A stretch of DNA of 64,000 nt from Adineta ricciae. Lineage: Eukaryota; Rotifera; Eurotatoria; Adinetida; Adinetidae. The notes below the pieces were generated by a model. That model made no database searches and had not been told where the DNA came from. It saw nothing but the letters and a program-made list of their open reading frames with translations. The stretch covers positions 1,302,001-1,366,000 of the forward strand of contig CAJNOJ010000002.1 of assembly GCA_905250025.1 (NCBI GenBank), given 5' to 3'. Below are positions 11,043-23,891 of this stretch, in pieces. A program made the position numbers and the translations under genes. Within the stretch, counting starts at the first letter, position 1. Each line of letters starts with the position of its first letter.

Positions 11043-13370
11043 ATGTCGTCAAATGCAAATACAACTGCTACGATGGATTCCATCAAAAAGAAAATGCAAG
11101 CTATGAAGCTTGAGAAAGAAAATGCCGTTGATCGTGCCGACCAAGCTGAACAACGTCAAAAGGATTTTGAAGAAAAACTTAAAGCTGTACGTTCCCCATT
11201 GATTTTTTTTCTTTGTTTTAATTTCATTGAAATATACATGTTTTCTTTTCTTTTCATTCCATTTAGTCGGAAGAAGAAAGTAATGCTTTACAAAAGAAAA
11301 TCCAACAGATCGAATCTGAACTTGACCAAGCTCAAGAACAATTAACTGAAGCTAATGCTAAACTTGAAGCCAAAGAGAAAGCTGCTACCGATGTAAGTCT
11401 CATTTAGTCTTCTTTTTTCTTCTCTCTCTTTCCGTTCGCTTCACAATATCCATCATCAATTCTCTACAACCGTACTAACCGTCGCTCTATCTATTTCTTT
11501 CTTCTTTTCTTTCTCTGTTTTTTCTTTTCTCTCTTTTCGTCGTCTCTGTTTACCCATACAGTCGTTGTCGAGAGTATTATTTTTTGCTTCACAAATACGA
11601 TGCGCATATCCACTCATACATACATCGGTCTATCTCTATATCCAAGACAGCACATCAAGACATAGAATAGAAAAACGATTTTTCCGAAAACATGACACAA
11701 GATAATCTCACTGTTCTCTTGGCCAAAGGCCAGATCAATGCAATCGAATTTTATAATTTATTCAAAAATCGCCATCCACCATCGACGCCTCCGCAACCCG
11801 TCCGACCACTCCGAACCACCACAGTAACAACAGTCAAATCGAATAAAAATAAAACGAATCGTTCCTCGTCCAAATCACGCTTTCACGCATACCAACAACC
11901 ATCTCAACGACCTAGTTATGTTGTTTCGAACATTCTACATAATGAACGTATCAAACAAATTCGTCAGAAATTTGTTGATAATGAACGTTTGCGTGATTAC
12001 CGTTTAACTGATCATGATGATGAAACATTTCAGTTATCATCTGATGGTAATGAAATGTCTTGTTCGATATCTTCTTCTTCCTCCTCTTCCTCCTCTTCTT
12101 CTTCATCGAATGCCACGTCATCAGCTAAAACTACTCCTCATCGTCGTGTTAAACCCGGTTGTGAAATCTATCAAGTCTCACCGTACTCGTCTCAAATAAC
12201 ATTCAATCTAAAAATTTCCATTATGCAAACCGAAGTAACAGATATTATAAATGTGTTAAAAGAGGTAAAACAAACTCTCATCGATTTCGTTTACCTTCGC
12301 GTTGATTTCCAAAGATCATTTTGCTAAATTCAAAATGTTCTAGGCCGAAGCTGAATTAAACGGTCTTCAACGTCGTTTACAATTAGTCGAGGAGGATCTT
12401 GAGCGTGCTGAAGAACGTCTTCAACAAACAACACAGAAACTTGATGAAGCTTCACATGCTGCCGATGAAAGTGAACGGTAAGACATGATTGATTGATCGT
12501 TGATTGACAAACTAAAATCTCGTTCGTTTTCTAGTGGTCGTAAAGGTCTTGAACAACGTACATATCAAGATGATGAACGTATTGCTACACTTGAACAACA
12601 ATTGGCTGAAGCACAACTTATCGCTGAAGATTCCGATCGAAAATATGATGAGGTAATTCGAGAGATGGATGTTCATTTCATCTTCACGATCGATTCAGGT
12701 TGCTCGTCGTATTGCCATTATGGAAGTCGATTTGGAACGGGCTGAAGATCGTGCCGAAGCTGCTGAAGCGTAAGAAAGACTTCGTGCTTGTTGCATGATG
12801 ATATTTGTTACCGAACCTGCATGACGAATGATCATCATCCTATTGAAAATATGAGTGTCTACTTTTGGGTTCATTCAATGACATTGACTCGATTTTCTTC
12901 TAGTAAAATTCTCGAACTCGAAGAAGAACTTAAAGTTGTTGGTAACAATATGAAATCACTTGAAGTTTCAGAGCAAGAGGTAATGTCAATTCTGACGATG
13001 TGAATTTCCTAATGTTTGATATTAATTCTGTTTAGGCCATCCAACGTGAGGAAAGTTACGAAGAACAAATTCGTGATTTAACTACACGTCTCAAAGATGT
13101 AAGTTTTATTCAGAGATGTTAATAGACGCTAAATCGATTTAATCATTTCAGGCTGAACAACGTGCCGACTTAGCTGAACGTACTATGGCTAAATTACAAA
13201 AGGAAGTCGACCGTCTCGAAGGTGATTATTTTTCGACTGCTGACTTCTCTATTTCATAATAAAACAAATGTTTACTTTCTTTCGCAGATGAATTACTTGC
13301 CGAAAAGGAGAAATACAAGGGCGTAAGCGAAGAACTCGACATGACATTAAACGAATTGTCGGGTTATTAA
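11043..13370 (+). CDS. TPM: Tropomyosin, long isoform
   Basis: Coiled-coil dimer that lies along actin filaments and, in muscle, gates myosin access with troponin. Nine exons read in frame: exon 1 is 11043-11186, exon 2 is 11267-11392, and the common exons start at 12344. Key segments are [67 protein letters not shown] and the C-terminus [10 protein letters not shown]. The heptad pattern is unbroken. My count is 294 residues, the classical 284 plus a ten-residue leader ([10 protein letters not shown]) before the canonical MDSIKKK start; a second ATG sits exactly at the canonical position. The 5' flank has a T-rich tract ending in AG at about 10953, which could be a 5'-UTR or spliced-leader acceptor. 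AATAAA is present near 13745. Confidence 0.96.
11692..12264 (+). CDS. Alternative N-terminal exon of tropomyosin
   Basis: An open frame of 191 codons lies inside the tropomyosin intron. It starts [14 protein letters not shown], continues through a Pro/Thr- and Lys/Arg-rich part, and has an acidic segment and a run of 13 serines. It ends TDIINVLKE at GAG|GTAAAA. Joining this donor to the tropomyosin exon at 12344 (AG|GCCGAAGCTGAA) keeps frame exactly and skips the first 90 residues of the normal protein, giving a product of about 395 residues. The pyrimidine-rich 300 bases before it could hold an internal promoter or a trans-splice acceptor. Without transcript data, an unrelated nested gene remains possible, but the matching phase argues for an isoform. 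Confidence 0.7.
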
Positions 13371-14181
13371 AAAAAAACCTTTCTTCTTCTTGGTGCTGGC
13401 AGCAAGACCAATCAACAAACAAACAAACAACAACAAGGATCTTTCTTTCTTTTTTTCAATATGTTCTTCTTTTTCTTTTGTCTATTAAACCCATATCACC
13501 TTCGTGTGAATTTGTATGTGCGCAGCAGTGGCAACAGCATTCAACTTGCTTTTATTTCTAATTCTTTTTCTTACCACTGAAAACAAAACAAATTCGTTTT
13601 TATTTCTTTTTCTTTCTCATTAGAGCATGCACAACTCACACTTTTCTTCTTCTTCTTCTTCTCTTAAGATTTATCATTTTATGTCTCTATAACTAGTTTG
13701 TTCTTTCTTTTTTTTTCTTAATTTCATTATTTAAAATTATACAAATAAAAGACAAAGAAAACTATCTAGAAACATACACATGCATGTATTTATAGAAATA
13801 ATCAAAATAGGAAATGCTGGAAGGAATGCACCGTAAAACTCCATAGATTAGTTAGATACGACATTGTTACTGATTAACTCTACGCACTTGCACTATCTTG
13901 TTATCGAAAATACATGTCCATCGACAGCTAACTCTCATCAATGTTATGCTGTTTACTCCCTGATCATCTGGTCATCGTCTCCTACATGCTAAAAAGAATC
14001 GTATTAGGCACATGGACGTGTCTTGTCTGAAGTATAACCAAGCGCGCATGCGAAAAGAACGGTCATGTGTGTACGAACATCAGGTTCAGAGTTGTACTTC
14101 CTCGTATAGATTAGTAAATTCTTTGTTGTTTTATTTTAACAGAAAACATCAATAAATTCAGTATAAAGGATACTAAAGGTA
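13371..14181. other. 3' UTR of tropomyosin and convergent spacer
   Basis: Pyrimidine-rich untranslated sequence with CAACAAACAAAC runs follows the tropomyosin stop; an AATAAA lies near 13745. The remainder, up to the convergent COA7 stop, holds no supported gene. Confidence 0.6.
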
Positions 14182-14981
14182 CTATTCTAAATTTTTGTGC
14201 GTTTCACCGAATTGAACACCGGGTTCATCCATTTTCTTCTTCAATTCATTGGCTTTTTGCAAGAAGACTTTTTCTCGTTCAGGATCTTTCGGCACACCAT
14301 CACCACGCCGACACATAAGTGCGGCGTTAACACATCCTTGGAACATATCCAAATCACACGCTTTGGATGCATAATCCAATGCTCTAGGTCCATCCTTCGC
14401 TACGTATCCATCTTGTCCTTTGAAATAAGTTGACCAGAGACTTAAACATGATTCAGGGATACCACCAGCGCAACTTTTTTTATAGTATTCCAATCCACGA
14501 TTGACATTCATTTCACAACCATCACCTCGCATGTAAGCAATAGCCGCATTGTGACAACCTTTCAAGAATCCTAGTTCGCATGCACGTTCGAAATACTTGG
14601 TCGACGCCGGAATGTCCTTGTCCATACCTAATCGATTAAGTTATCATCTAGCTGTTTTACTAAAAAGATTTTCGGTGATTTACCTCGACCGAGGAAAGCA
14701 AATGTTCCATAGCGATAACATCCATGTCCATAGTTCATTTCATCACAAGACATTTTATAGATTTTTCCGGCTGTTGCATGATCAGTTTTGATAATTTCAT
14801 GATAGTTCGCTAATCGATAGCAACCTTAAAAGAAATACAACTTGACTTTGGTTTACCATATTTTTGTATCACACATACCATCTCCGAGCTTTTCGTTAAA
14901 ACAAGCGAATTGATATTCGACCAAAAGATTATCCAAATATTCTTTATATTCTTGTTCAGATTTCGGAGCGAAATAAGTCAT
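14182..14981 (-). CDS. COA7: Cytochrome c oxidase assembly factor 7 (Sel1 repeats)
   Basis: A mitochondrial intermembrane-space Sel1-repeat protein that in animals binds heme and is needed for complex IV assembly. Three exons read from MTYFAPKSEQEYKEYLDNLL (ATG at 14981) through YHEIIKTDHATAGKIYKMSC and GHGCYRYGTFAFLGRG to KYFERACELGFLKGCHNAA, YYKKSCAGGIPESCL and ASKACDLDMFQGCVNAALM. The regular pairs of cysteines spaced about eight or nine residues apart in successive helical hairpins are the hallmark of COA7; they form disulfides. Length is about 230 residues, as in the family. The ATG follows a TTCTCAG acceptor-like site, so a short 5' leader exon or trans-spliced leader is possible. Confidence 0.9.
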
Positions 14982-15238
14982 ATCAATCTGAGAAATTCGT
15001 AGAAATAAATTGAAATCTTCTGAATTTTTATTTCGAAAAACATATATTCGAAGAACGAAACAAATATCTATTCAAACAAAATTATTCACTGGATAGATTA
15101 GTCATCCCCGAAGCATACAACCAATCAAACAGATATATGTTTTGCGAATCGTTTTTCATAGTAAAAAACACATTTAAATTAGTTTATTTTTAGTTTAGGT
15201 CCATATCGCAGATAATGCTTCGCCAAAAATCGAACTCA

Positions 15239-17110
15239 TCAGCCAAATGAATTCAGTAAATAATGCACAGCCATCTCTTCGTTACGTCCACTAGCAAGAA
15301 AAGCTTCGATGGCGCTATTTCGTGGGAAACCCATTTCTTCAATCTGAAGAAAATAAAGAGAAAAATGAATGATCATGTTCGTTGATCAGAACAGAGGAAA
15401 GAGGATCTTTGTTTGGCAAATGGCCTCAGATGGTAGTGCATGTTAGTTCAGATCGTCATAGTTTATCTGACAAGGGTGAACGAGTCATCATCATAGGCCG
15501 CGGGTGTTTAGATTCGATCCTATTTTCTTCTTGTTCTAAGCAATTCATATAAAAGAAATACGAACTCGACTGACGATTTGTTGCTCTTGAGCATTGAGAG
15601 TCACCGATTGAGAACTTGGATTATTCGTACTAACACTGTTCGTGTTGTTATTTACAGATGAATCCTCTTCGTTTGCTGCTTGTCGAAGGAGCTCAATAAA
15701 TGCTTTAGGATCCTCGTCGATTAACTATTTAAACACAAAGAGAAAGCGAATTATTTTTTAAAATTTCGAGTGGACTTACTTGTGCGATTTCAGGATGCTC
15801 AAATTTAAGTCTTTCTTTGATTTCTGCAAGCCGTTCAGGATTTTGTTCAAGTGATTGCCCAAATGCTTGAAGATCTATACCTGCATCTAAATCAAATAAA
15901 GATTGAAGTATAGATCTATATTTATATTCTTTGAGCATCAATAACAAAATGGTTAGTATAACTTAAACTTCTATCTAGGAGATTTACAAAAAATCTACCT
16001 GCATTGTTGGCGCTATGATCATTGGATGAACTTGATGGTTGAGGTGTAGGTTGTAATTGCGGCTGAGGTTGTGCAGTAAGAGGACTTAGCGTCAGAGTTG
16101 ATATCGGTGGTACTGTCAGCGTTGGTGGTAACGATCCATGTGTAAACGAGGGTACCGAAAAATCGTCTTCAGGTGGGATGTAGCCCTGAATAAAAAAGAT
16201 TATCGTAATATTAGGATTAGTGTATAGTATCTCAACGCAATACCGATGTTAAAAGTTCGACAGCAGCTGGTACATTATACCGACAATCACGTAGAACTTT
16301 TTCACTAGTTTTACGATCAAAACCCATTTGTACAAGTTGTTCAATAGCATCTGTATGATCTTCATTAACTACAAATGAATCTCCTGTCAGATTTAAAGAG
16401 TTATCAACTGATCCAGGACCTAGCAATGGTCCTTGTGATGGTAAAGTAGCTGAGGAAAGCGTTTGCGGTGATGGTTGTTGCATTGGAAATGGTTGTTGCA
16501 TTGGAAATGGTTGTTGCATTGGAAAGGATTGTTGAGATGCTGCATTCATGAATCCATTATTCATGTCCGAATAATTCATCATTGAGTCAGGCGACGTTTG
16601 TGGAAACATTGGATTTAACATAGATGACATTCCAAAAGGTGAGTTCATCCCACTAAAATAAAGTTTAGCGATGGTCAACTTGAGATCAACGAAGATACTA
16701 ACTTCATCTTAAATTGGCTAAAGCTTGGCAAGGTCTTTTTCTTTGGGGGCTTGAAAATACAATATATTGATAAAGATAATTGTTACTTGAAAAGAAAAGT
16801 TTATCATACTGCTCTAGTTTTGCCTGGCGTTTGTTTAACAAGAACAAGGAATCCGCTTTCAGGATGGATAGTGAACGTGTTGAGTACTTCTTCATCTTCC
16901 ATGACTTTTCCCGAGCATAATAATTTGAGTAGATCAGCATTATATTTCTCTTTTAAACCGTCTGTTTCGGCGATTTTTTCTTTAAGTTTTCTAACCTGAA
17001 ATCAGAGAGTGTCCCTTTCATGTAATTTTCTAGTCAATTACCGTTTCTGTGTCGTCAATTTCGAAGGAATAAGTGTCGCCGTGTAAGTTTCTTACTTCAA
17101 GTTTCATCAT
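15239..17110 (-). CDS. RAD23: UV excision repair protein RAD23
   Basis: A shuttle that brings polyubiquitylated proteins to the proteasome and stabilises XPC in nucleotide excision repair. The order on the minus strand fits: an N-terminal ubiquitin-like domain (MMKLEVRNLHGDTYSFEID, later ESGFLVLVKQTPGK), a Met/Gln/Pro-rich linker, UBA1 (IEQLVQMGFDRKTSEKVLRD, YNVPAAVELL), a Pro/Ser/Gln linker, an XPC-binding (STI1-like) segment (LEQNPERLAEIKERL, HPEIAQ), and a C-terminal UBA2 (IEEMGFPRNSAIEAF, AVHYLLNSFG*). Ubiquilin was considered, but the two UBAs flanking the XPC-binding helices and the VLVKQTPGK motif are RAD23 features. The intron at about 15344-15568 is much longer than the others. ATGs at 17110 and 17107 are both possible starts. 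Confidence 0.93.
16473..16526 (-). repeat. Three 18-bp tandem copies in RAD23 linker
   Basis: The 18-base unit ggttgttgcattggaaat occurs at 16473, 16491 and 16509 (the last copy differs by one base). On the coding strand it encodes three successive FPMQQP hexapeptides in the linker between UBL and UBA1. It keeps frame, so length changes would be tolerated. Confidence 0.95.
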
Positions 17111-18338
17111 TAATATTATACAGTTGAAAATAGAATCTGAATGAAGTAAAATTTGTAAATGATTATGTTGGAAAAAACACCGATGCAGCTGAAGAAAAAA
17201 AACAAAATTGTCTGTCTCACTTGTTCTTTACTTCCTCGCATACAAATGAAACATAGTGACTATCGAGTGACATCTATAATAAGTTAGCCTCGAATATTTT
17301 TTCTGAAGATACGTGCACACGCATCTTTGTGAAGGATTTTTCCGCATAGGTTTGAAGGAGAGAGTGTCGTACAGTATTGAAATTGTCAGCAGTTTCTTCG
17401 TTCAGATTCGATAAATCGTAAATCAACCGAGCAGGTGCTTGTGGGCAACCGTATTACGTTGTTCAACTACCTTGTGTATCTACTATGTGTATGTTCAAAA
17501 TTGATATTTCTACTAGTTGAAAGATGACAAATAGCAATAAACTGAATGAGAGATCACATGAGTCTTAAATCTATTCAAATATCGTTTATGAAAGACGTCA
17601 ATATCGTATGACAGCTAAACAAGAGATTTTCTTCCGCTATACGTATTGCCTAAGCACAAAAAGTGAACATTATAAAATTTAATTCTTTTCAATACTGAGT
17701 ACGACGTTCAATTATTGTGGAGTGATGGATGTGCTATTTTTATATCGTCATCGTTGAGTATGAACGCTAGATAACAGGATGTTCTTGTCTTCGACGGTTG
17801 TATTCATTTTGAAATAAGGACAAGAGAAGACGATAGATAGTAAACGAGTCATCCTATAGGTTCATCACTTTTCGTACTAAAATGAAGAACGAAACGATAG
17901 ATGGCTCCTGTGTGAAAATTTGAATTCCTTTGAACATCTGAACATATGTTTCAGGTGTCTATCCGTAAATTTCAGAATTACCGCCTTTCTCAGCTCTATT
18001 TTCATTATCCGCAATCAAAATAGATTATAACTAAGGCACAAAATGCATTACTGACTGTTTCCGACATGTATCAGTGTTAATAGTTTATAAAATAACTTAT
18101 CATTATTATAATCATATCTGGCTGTGATTTCTTCACGTTGACAAATAGAAGAATGTACATAGATCATAATAGAAACTTCGAGACACTTGTACGATGATCG
18201 AGAACGATCAATACAGAGGGTGCCACATATTGTTCCGTTAATGAAACAAAGACTTGATATCTGAACCAATGAACTGTTGACTACTTGCTTGCTTGGCTGA
18301 TCATCGGCTAAAATTTACTAAAGCCACACGACAGCAAG
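17111..18338. other. Divergent intergenic region
   Basis: Spacer between RAD23 (minus) and the RSF1-like gene (plus), so it should contain both promoters. I see no convincing TATA box or coding exon; the frame at 18048-18269 on the minus strand is not recognisable. Confidence 0.5.
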
Positions 18339-21300
18339 ATGATGGACGACGACAGCAGCGATGATTCCACGTTTATCGATCCGGAAATACTAAAAAAAGA
18401 ATTAGTTATCTCTTTACCGGTACTAACTGAATCGGATATTGAACGCATGTTAAATGTAGACGATTCATCTACTGAAGAGTCTTCAACATCAACGGATGAG
18501 TTCGATAAAGATAAATTTTGTCCTAAACGCGATCAACGACGTTTGAGTTTATTGAACGATCCAAACTATGGTATTATACTGGCATTTATCGAGAAATTTC
18601 GTTCGCATGTCAATTTCAAAAGCTATCCACTACGAATATTTGAAGATAATCTGATCAGTGAACACGAAAAATGTAAGTGAATATTCTTTTTTTTGTCACA
18701 AATATGAAAATCGAGCTTTTTTGATAGACACTGCACGATATATTGACTTTCATTTGCACTTATTGAAGAAAATCTCGTCGGGAAAAATGATTCCACGCGA
18801 TCAATTTGAGATTAGTATGAAAAGGGTAAAAGAAAATCGAACTGTTGATATTTTCTCATGTATGATTTGTTCTCTTTAGTTTGCATATCGTTTTAATCGT
18901 GACGATGGGGATTATGTCGAAGAACATGGATATGCCAAAGCCAAAGTCGAAATTAAACTTCGTATTTTGAAAGTAGAACAATTCTTTGAACATTCTATTG
19001 TTTTCTCTATGTGAATCTGTTTGTAGAACTTATTAGAAAAGCAATTTGATCGTAATCAGCCAATGAACCGTTCATTAGCAAATAAGTCTTCGGCTGATCT
19101 TTCCTCGAAACCATTTGGTCGTGATCGATTGGGTGCTTCTTATTGGCTATTTACGGTAAGAAAAGAATTCGATAATTTCCTAACTGAAATGAATATCTAC
19201 TTGAACGGTATATGAAAGCATAGAATTTGTTTATTTCTTGGAACAAACATGGAGTTGATAATTACAATGATAAAAGTTGAATAGTATTAATCATTTGGTG
19301 TTATATGTGTTTTGAAAGGCGTTGGCGCGTATATATCGATCAGTTATCTATGGTCAGACTAATTTGATCTGATCTTTTGCTTGACTGATTTGTTTGTGTC
19401 ATATTTTCAAAGACATTAATGAGTATTCTCTTTCTATTGTAGGATACTGACAGTTACATACGATTGTTTCGTGAGGATATCGATACTAAACGTACATGGA
19501 TCAATGTAGCAAAGTAAATGAAACAGCTTATCGGGATATTTCTTGTAATCTCTGTTTAGAACGCCACAAGAATTAGAAAGTCTACTTAAAATTCTTGTGA
19601 CTGATTATCAAGTTCGAGAAAAATTTCCCGGTAAATCATTCTTTCATTTCATTCACATCACAAGAAGTGTTTTTCTCGTATAGATTGGGAATTCGCTCAT
19701 GCGCTATTTAATTTGTTGACACCATCGAGCGTATTCGAAGAACATTATTCGGCCAATTCATTCTGCGAACGAACAAAACAAGAAATCTCAACTCAACGAA
19801 GTCCTTCGTCAATACGAATTGGCTCAGGTAAGGAAATTCATAGAAGAACAAAAAGTTGTGAGATAAAGAACGAATGTTTACAGTCTATATCAAAAGCGAG
19901 AATATCGATTTGAATCCAATGGTAAGTCTCGACCGAGAATTGCCACCCTCTCCGTTATTGCAATCTCCGAAAACAACGAACTTTTTCGGTCTGTATCAAG
20001 TATCAAAAGCTCGAAATTTGATAAAACTATTCTCTTTTTCATAACAGAGACGACATCTGATCAAGAGTCCATTAACTCTGACGAAATCAATCCGAATCGT
20101 ACCGTTACATCGCCATCGTCATCGTCGGGGGATACGAGAGACTCAATCTATTCGGTGGGATGTTCACAAGAATTGAATCGTAGTCATCCAACAAATGAAG
20201 AGATTGATAAAGCAATCAAAGTTCAAAATCCATCTGTTAATGATGAAGTTGTGCAAGCAGTTATGGTAAAACCAATATTGGATTCTGGAATAAAGCGTAA
20301 ATTGGTGGATTATGATGACAGTGAGAGCGAGAGTCCTAGTCAGAATAAAAGTGAAACCGATGACAAACATGAGGATGAAAGCAGTCAAGATTTACGTTCC
20401 ATTCCAGTAAAAACCGTTAACAAGAACAATGCTGATCTACCCATTGCGTTACGGCGACCAAGACGCAATCGAGCAAGACTTTTTGCTGAACTTTCACAAG
20501 ATTCATCGAGCACAAATCAATCACTTTCGCAAGTAAACATAGAGAACAAGTCTGTATACGTGACATTCTATCGAACTGTTCATTTCAGAGTTCAATCAGA
20601 ACAAGATCGATGAGCAGAGAATGGAAAAGTTACAACAATTCATCAAATACAAATCGATCGCGCCGTAGACGTCAACGTCGTCGACGGCAAAGGAACTCAA
20701 TGACTGGATTCTCATCGACTACTTCCGATGATCGACAAGCATCTGATGATGACGATGATGACTTCTCTCAAGATTTTCTCAACGAAGAAATCGACTTACT
20801 TCTCAATGGAGATCTGAATGGCGAAGAGGATGATGACGATGACTATATTCCTTGTCAGGCAGCGAAAACTGTTGCTAAATGCTACAATCAATCTGAGTCT
20901 TCGTCTAAGCTATGTTATGTATGTTCAGAAACGAATCGTCCAGAGAATCTACTACTATGTGAAGATTGCAATGATGCATATCATATCGAATGTCTGAAAC
21001 CGGAATTGTTGGCTGTTCCCAATGATGATTGGTATTGTCCACTATGTGAACACAAGCGTTTATGCGATAGTTTAATCGAAAAATTACCTGAACTTTTCAA
21101 AGATCAAGAACGATACGAAATGAAACGTAAAGTAACTGCATCGAAACGAAGAAAACGTTCGACCAACATTGCTGTCAACGTTGAACGCTGTATCAAACCT
21201 CCCGTACGTAGAAGATGTGTCAATATAATTACTTCAAGCGATGATACTGAAAATGACAATGAAAAAGCAATAGAACAATCGAAATCAAATCCAATTCAAC

Positions 21301-23088
21301 GACAGAAAGATGAAGATGCTGCTGATAATATTAACGAACATAAAAACGATGAAAACTGCCAGCCGAAAGACCAAGAAGAAGAGAAGGAAGAACAACCTGG
21401 AAAACGTCGAGTTCGATTATGTCGACGAAAGACACAAAACTATTCTTTAGATGAGTACGACAAAAAATTCGAAGATGTCTTGGTTAATACGGAAACTAAC
21501 AAAGATTTGAGCAACAATGATTCAGGTACATCTTCCAAATTGATTAACCTTGTATCGGATAATATGTCTAATTATATATAGATAAATCCGATGAGGTAGT
21601 GAAGAAAATGAAATCAGCGAAAAAACGTCCCCGGCATGAATGTGGCGAAGATCTCGATGCAACTGATAGCAAACATGATGCTGATTTTGTACCTAGTCCA
21701 AAACGGTATGTCTATTTATATTGGCTGAATTTTCTCCGCATGTGAAATTCTCTTCTACGATTTACAGAACCAACAAAGATGACAGTCGAAGCAATGCAAA
21801 AGATGATGGTAATGACAACGACGATGATTACAATGATTTTGGCATGAGTGACGATGATAGTGTTTGGAGAAATCGACGACAATCGTCAGCGTCATCAATA
21901 TCAAAGAAGAAATCAACACCGAAGTAAACTTCTGAAATCTATCCGACAAAATTTGTCCTAAAATTTTCTGCTATAGATCGAATTGTAATATTTCTCAAAA
22001 ATCTCCAAGCATTTCCGATGATGATACAATCAGTGTGTATAACTGACTCTCTCGAAGTTCTCATCTACATTGTCTTCTCACTTTAGTCTACGGCGATACT
22101 TTAAGCAATTCATCACCAGCTCCAGTGGTCAAATCCGAACCGTTTACCCAATCCGATACTAACGAACGTATTCGAAATCCATTTGATATTAATTCCATTG
22201 GTCAGAACATTCTTAGCACAAGTGAAATCGGTCCAAATTTATTCGATAAGAATCGATTTGGGAAAAATGTGTTTGGTATTAGCGAAATCGGTCAAAATAT
22301 TACTGATAAAACGGATGGTGACAAGAAGAAAGCTGCGAACGCTTCGAAACCCAAACGACAAAGACGCGCACCACCTAAGAAGAAAAAACTTCTTCAGCAA
22401 GAAAATATCAGTGACGAAGAAGAAAAAACAGCGCCTCCGTTACCTAAACATCGACCGTCGAGAAAGCGTCGTGATAGCGATGAATCTTCGTTGGACGATG
22501 ATGATGATTATGAAAAATTAATTCACAAACGTCGATTAGTCAATCAGGGACGAAACATTACTCGAAAAAGTATCTCAGCCCATATTCAGAAACTGGTTGG
22601 AGAAGAGGAGGATGAAGATGAAGATGAAAACGATCAGGATTCGGTTCAAGATAAAAACACAGGTAAATGGCACACATTATCTTTGAATTTTTTCAATTGA
22701 ATTTGACTGCTATTAGATAAAGCTAAGACCGACAAGAATAACAATTCAAAAAAAGCAAATCAAAATTCTGAATATGAAGACATACAATTATCTGATGATG
22801 ATGATTTTCCGGATGATCAAGAAATCCTAAAAACAACCGGTTTGATCAATTTAAAACGTCCATTAACCACATCAGTAAGTTGATAATGCGTACACTCGTT
22901 TCTATTCTGCTCTTTTTCGTACTTATTAGCAAGCTGCGTCTTTCCGCGTACCCTATATGCCAAAAATTCAATCGTATCAATTTACGATGGTTGACCCTAC
23001 TGCACATTTTGATTTTACTTGTCAACCCGAACCCCTCAGTGATGCAAGTCAAGCAAATGGTGAAACTAATCTGTCCAGTGTGACTTGA
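18339..23088 (+). CDS. RSF1: RSF1-like chromatin remodelling subunit (WHIM + PHD)
   Basis: Histone-binding subunit that partners an ISWI ATPase in nucleosome spacing. An acidic start (MMDDDSSDDSTFIDPE) leads into a DDT/WHIM-like region: YGIILAFIEKFRSHVNFKSY, DFHLHLLKKISSGKMIPRD, FAYRFNRDDGDYVEEHGY, KPFGRDRLGASYWLF and DSYIRLFREDIDTKRTW, resembling the RSF1 N-terminus. A C4HC3 PHD finger follows at about 20907-21050 (CYVCSETN, LLLCEDCNDAYHIEC, WYCPLC). The rest is long, low-complexity, acidic and basic Ser/Asp/Lys-rich tracts over several exons. The last exon ends GETNLSSVT* at 23088. The N-terminal domain order plus a single PHD favours RSF1 over BAZ or BPTF relatives. Confidence 0.8.
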
Positions 23089-23891
23089 ACCAATGTAGAT
23101 CTTTCGCTTTTACTCAGTGTACATTGTTGATTGTTAGTCGTTTTTTAATGTGTTTTCTTTCTACCAGTGTCAATCTTAGTTAATTAGTTTGTCTTTTCAA
23201 CGAGTACTTGTAGTTGTGTGATAGATGTTTCTAGGCTTTCAGAAAGCTTTCCATCGTTTAGTGATAGTTGACAAGTCGTTTGTTTTTATTAAGTCTTTCT
23301 TAGTTGATCATTGAAATAAACTGTAAGTTGAAATTCTACGAACAATTTTCTCATTGCTAAAGATAGAGTTTTATTCCGATGTTGAAATACTTTTATTGAG
23401 TCGAAGATAAAGAGAAAGAAACACTAGTTTAGTTTGTATTAAACGCTCGCTCTCTTCTCTTCCTAATATTCTTCTCATTATCACAAACGATAAGAAAAAA
23501 ACATGTTTAAAAAAGAAAGAAAACGAACATAATAGATTATACATGCAATGAATGCATTGAGTTTATAACAAAGAATTTGTTTGAAAAGGAATTTTTCAGC
23601 TGATACTATTCCATTCGTCAGAATTTCCGATGTAAGAAAGAGAAAAAGAAAACAAAAATACAGAAAACGAAAACTACTGGAACACAGGAGAAGAAAGAAA
23701 TGACTTTCGCATGAATACATATTAAAAAAAAAGTGAAACAAATCAGACATTACAAAAGTGTCAGGAAAGGAACTTATTATCTAATCATTTCTTTTTAGTC
23801 GTTTGACGCAGAGAAGGATAAGACAATCAAAGGAAGATAGAGCGCATCATTTATGACGGAGAAAAATGCTATGCAATGATGAATGACTGCT
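23089..23891. other. 3' UTR and convergent spacer
   Basis: Non-coding DNA between the RSF1-like and GH13 stop codons. AATAAA near 23315 could end the RSF1 transcript. A-rich, purine-rich tracts at 23490-23720 resemble the untranslated low-complexity DNA elsewhere in the window. Confidence 0.6.

Noticed and set aside
15430-15525. tRNA-like signals (TGGTAGTGCATG and GATTCGATCCT) inside a RAD23 intron
   Set aside because: The spacing is too long for a tRNA, the B-box has mismatches, and no cloverleaf or acceptor stem could be drawn.
15239-17110. Ubiquilin as the identity of the UBL-UBA protein
   Set aside because: Two UBA domains flank an XPC-binding segment and the UBL ends VLVKQTPGK, both RAD23 traits.
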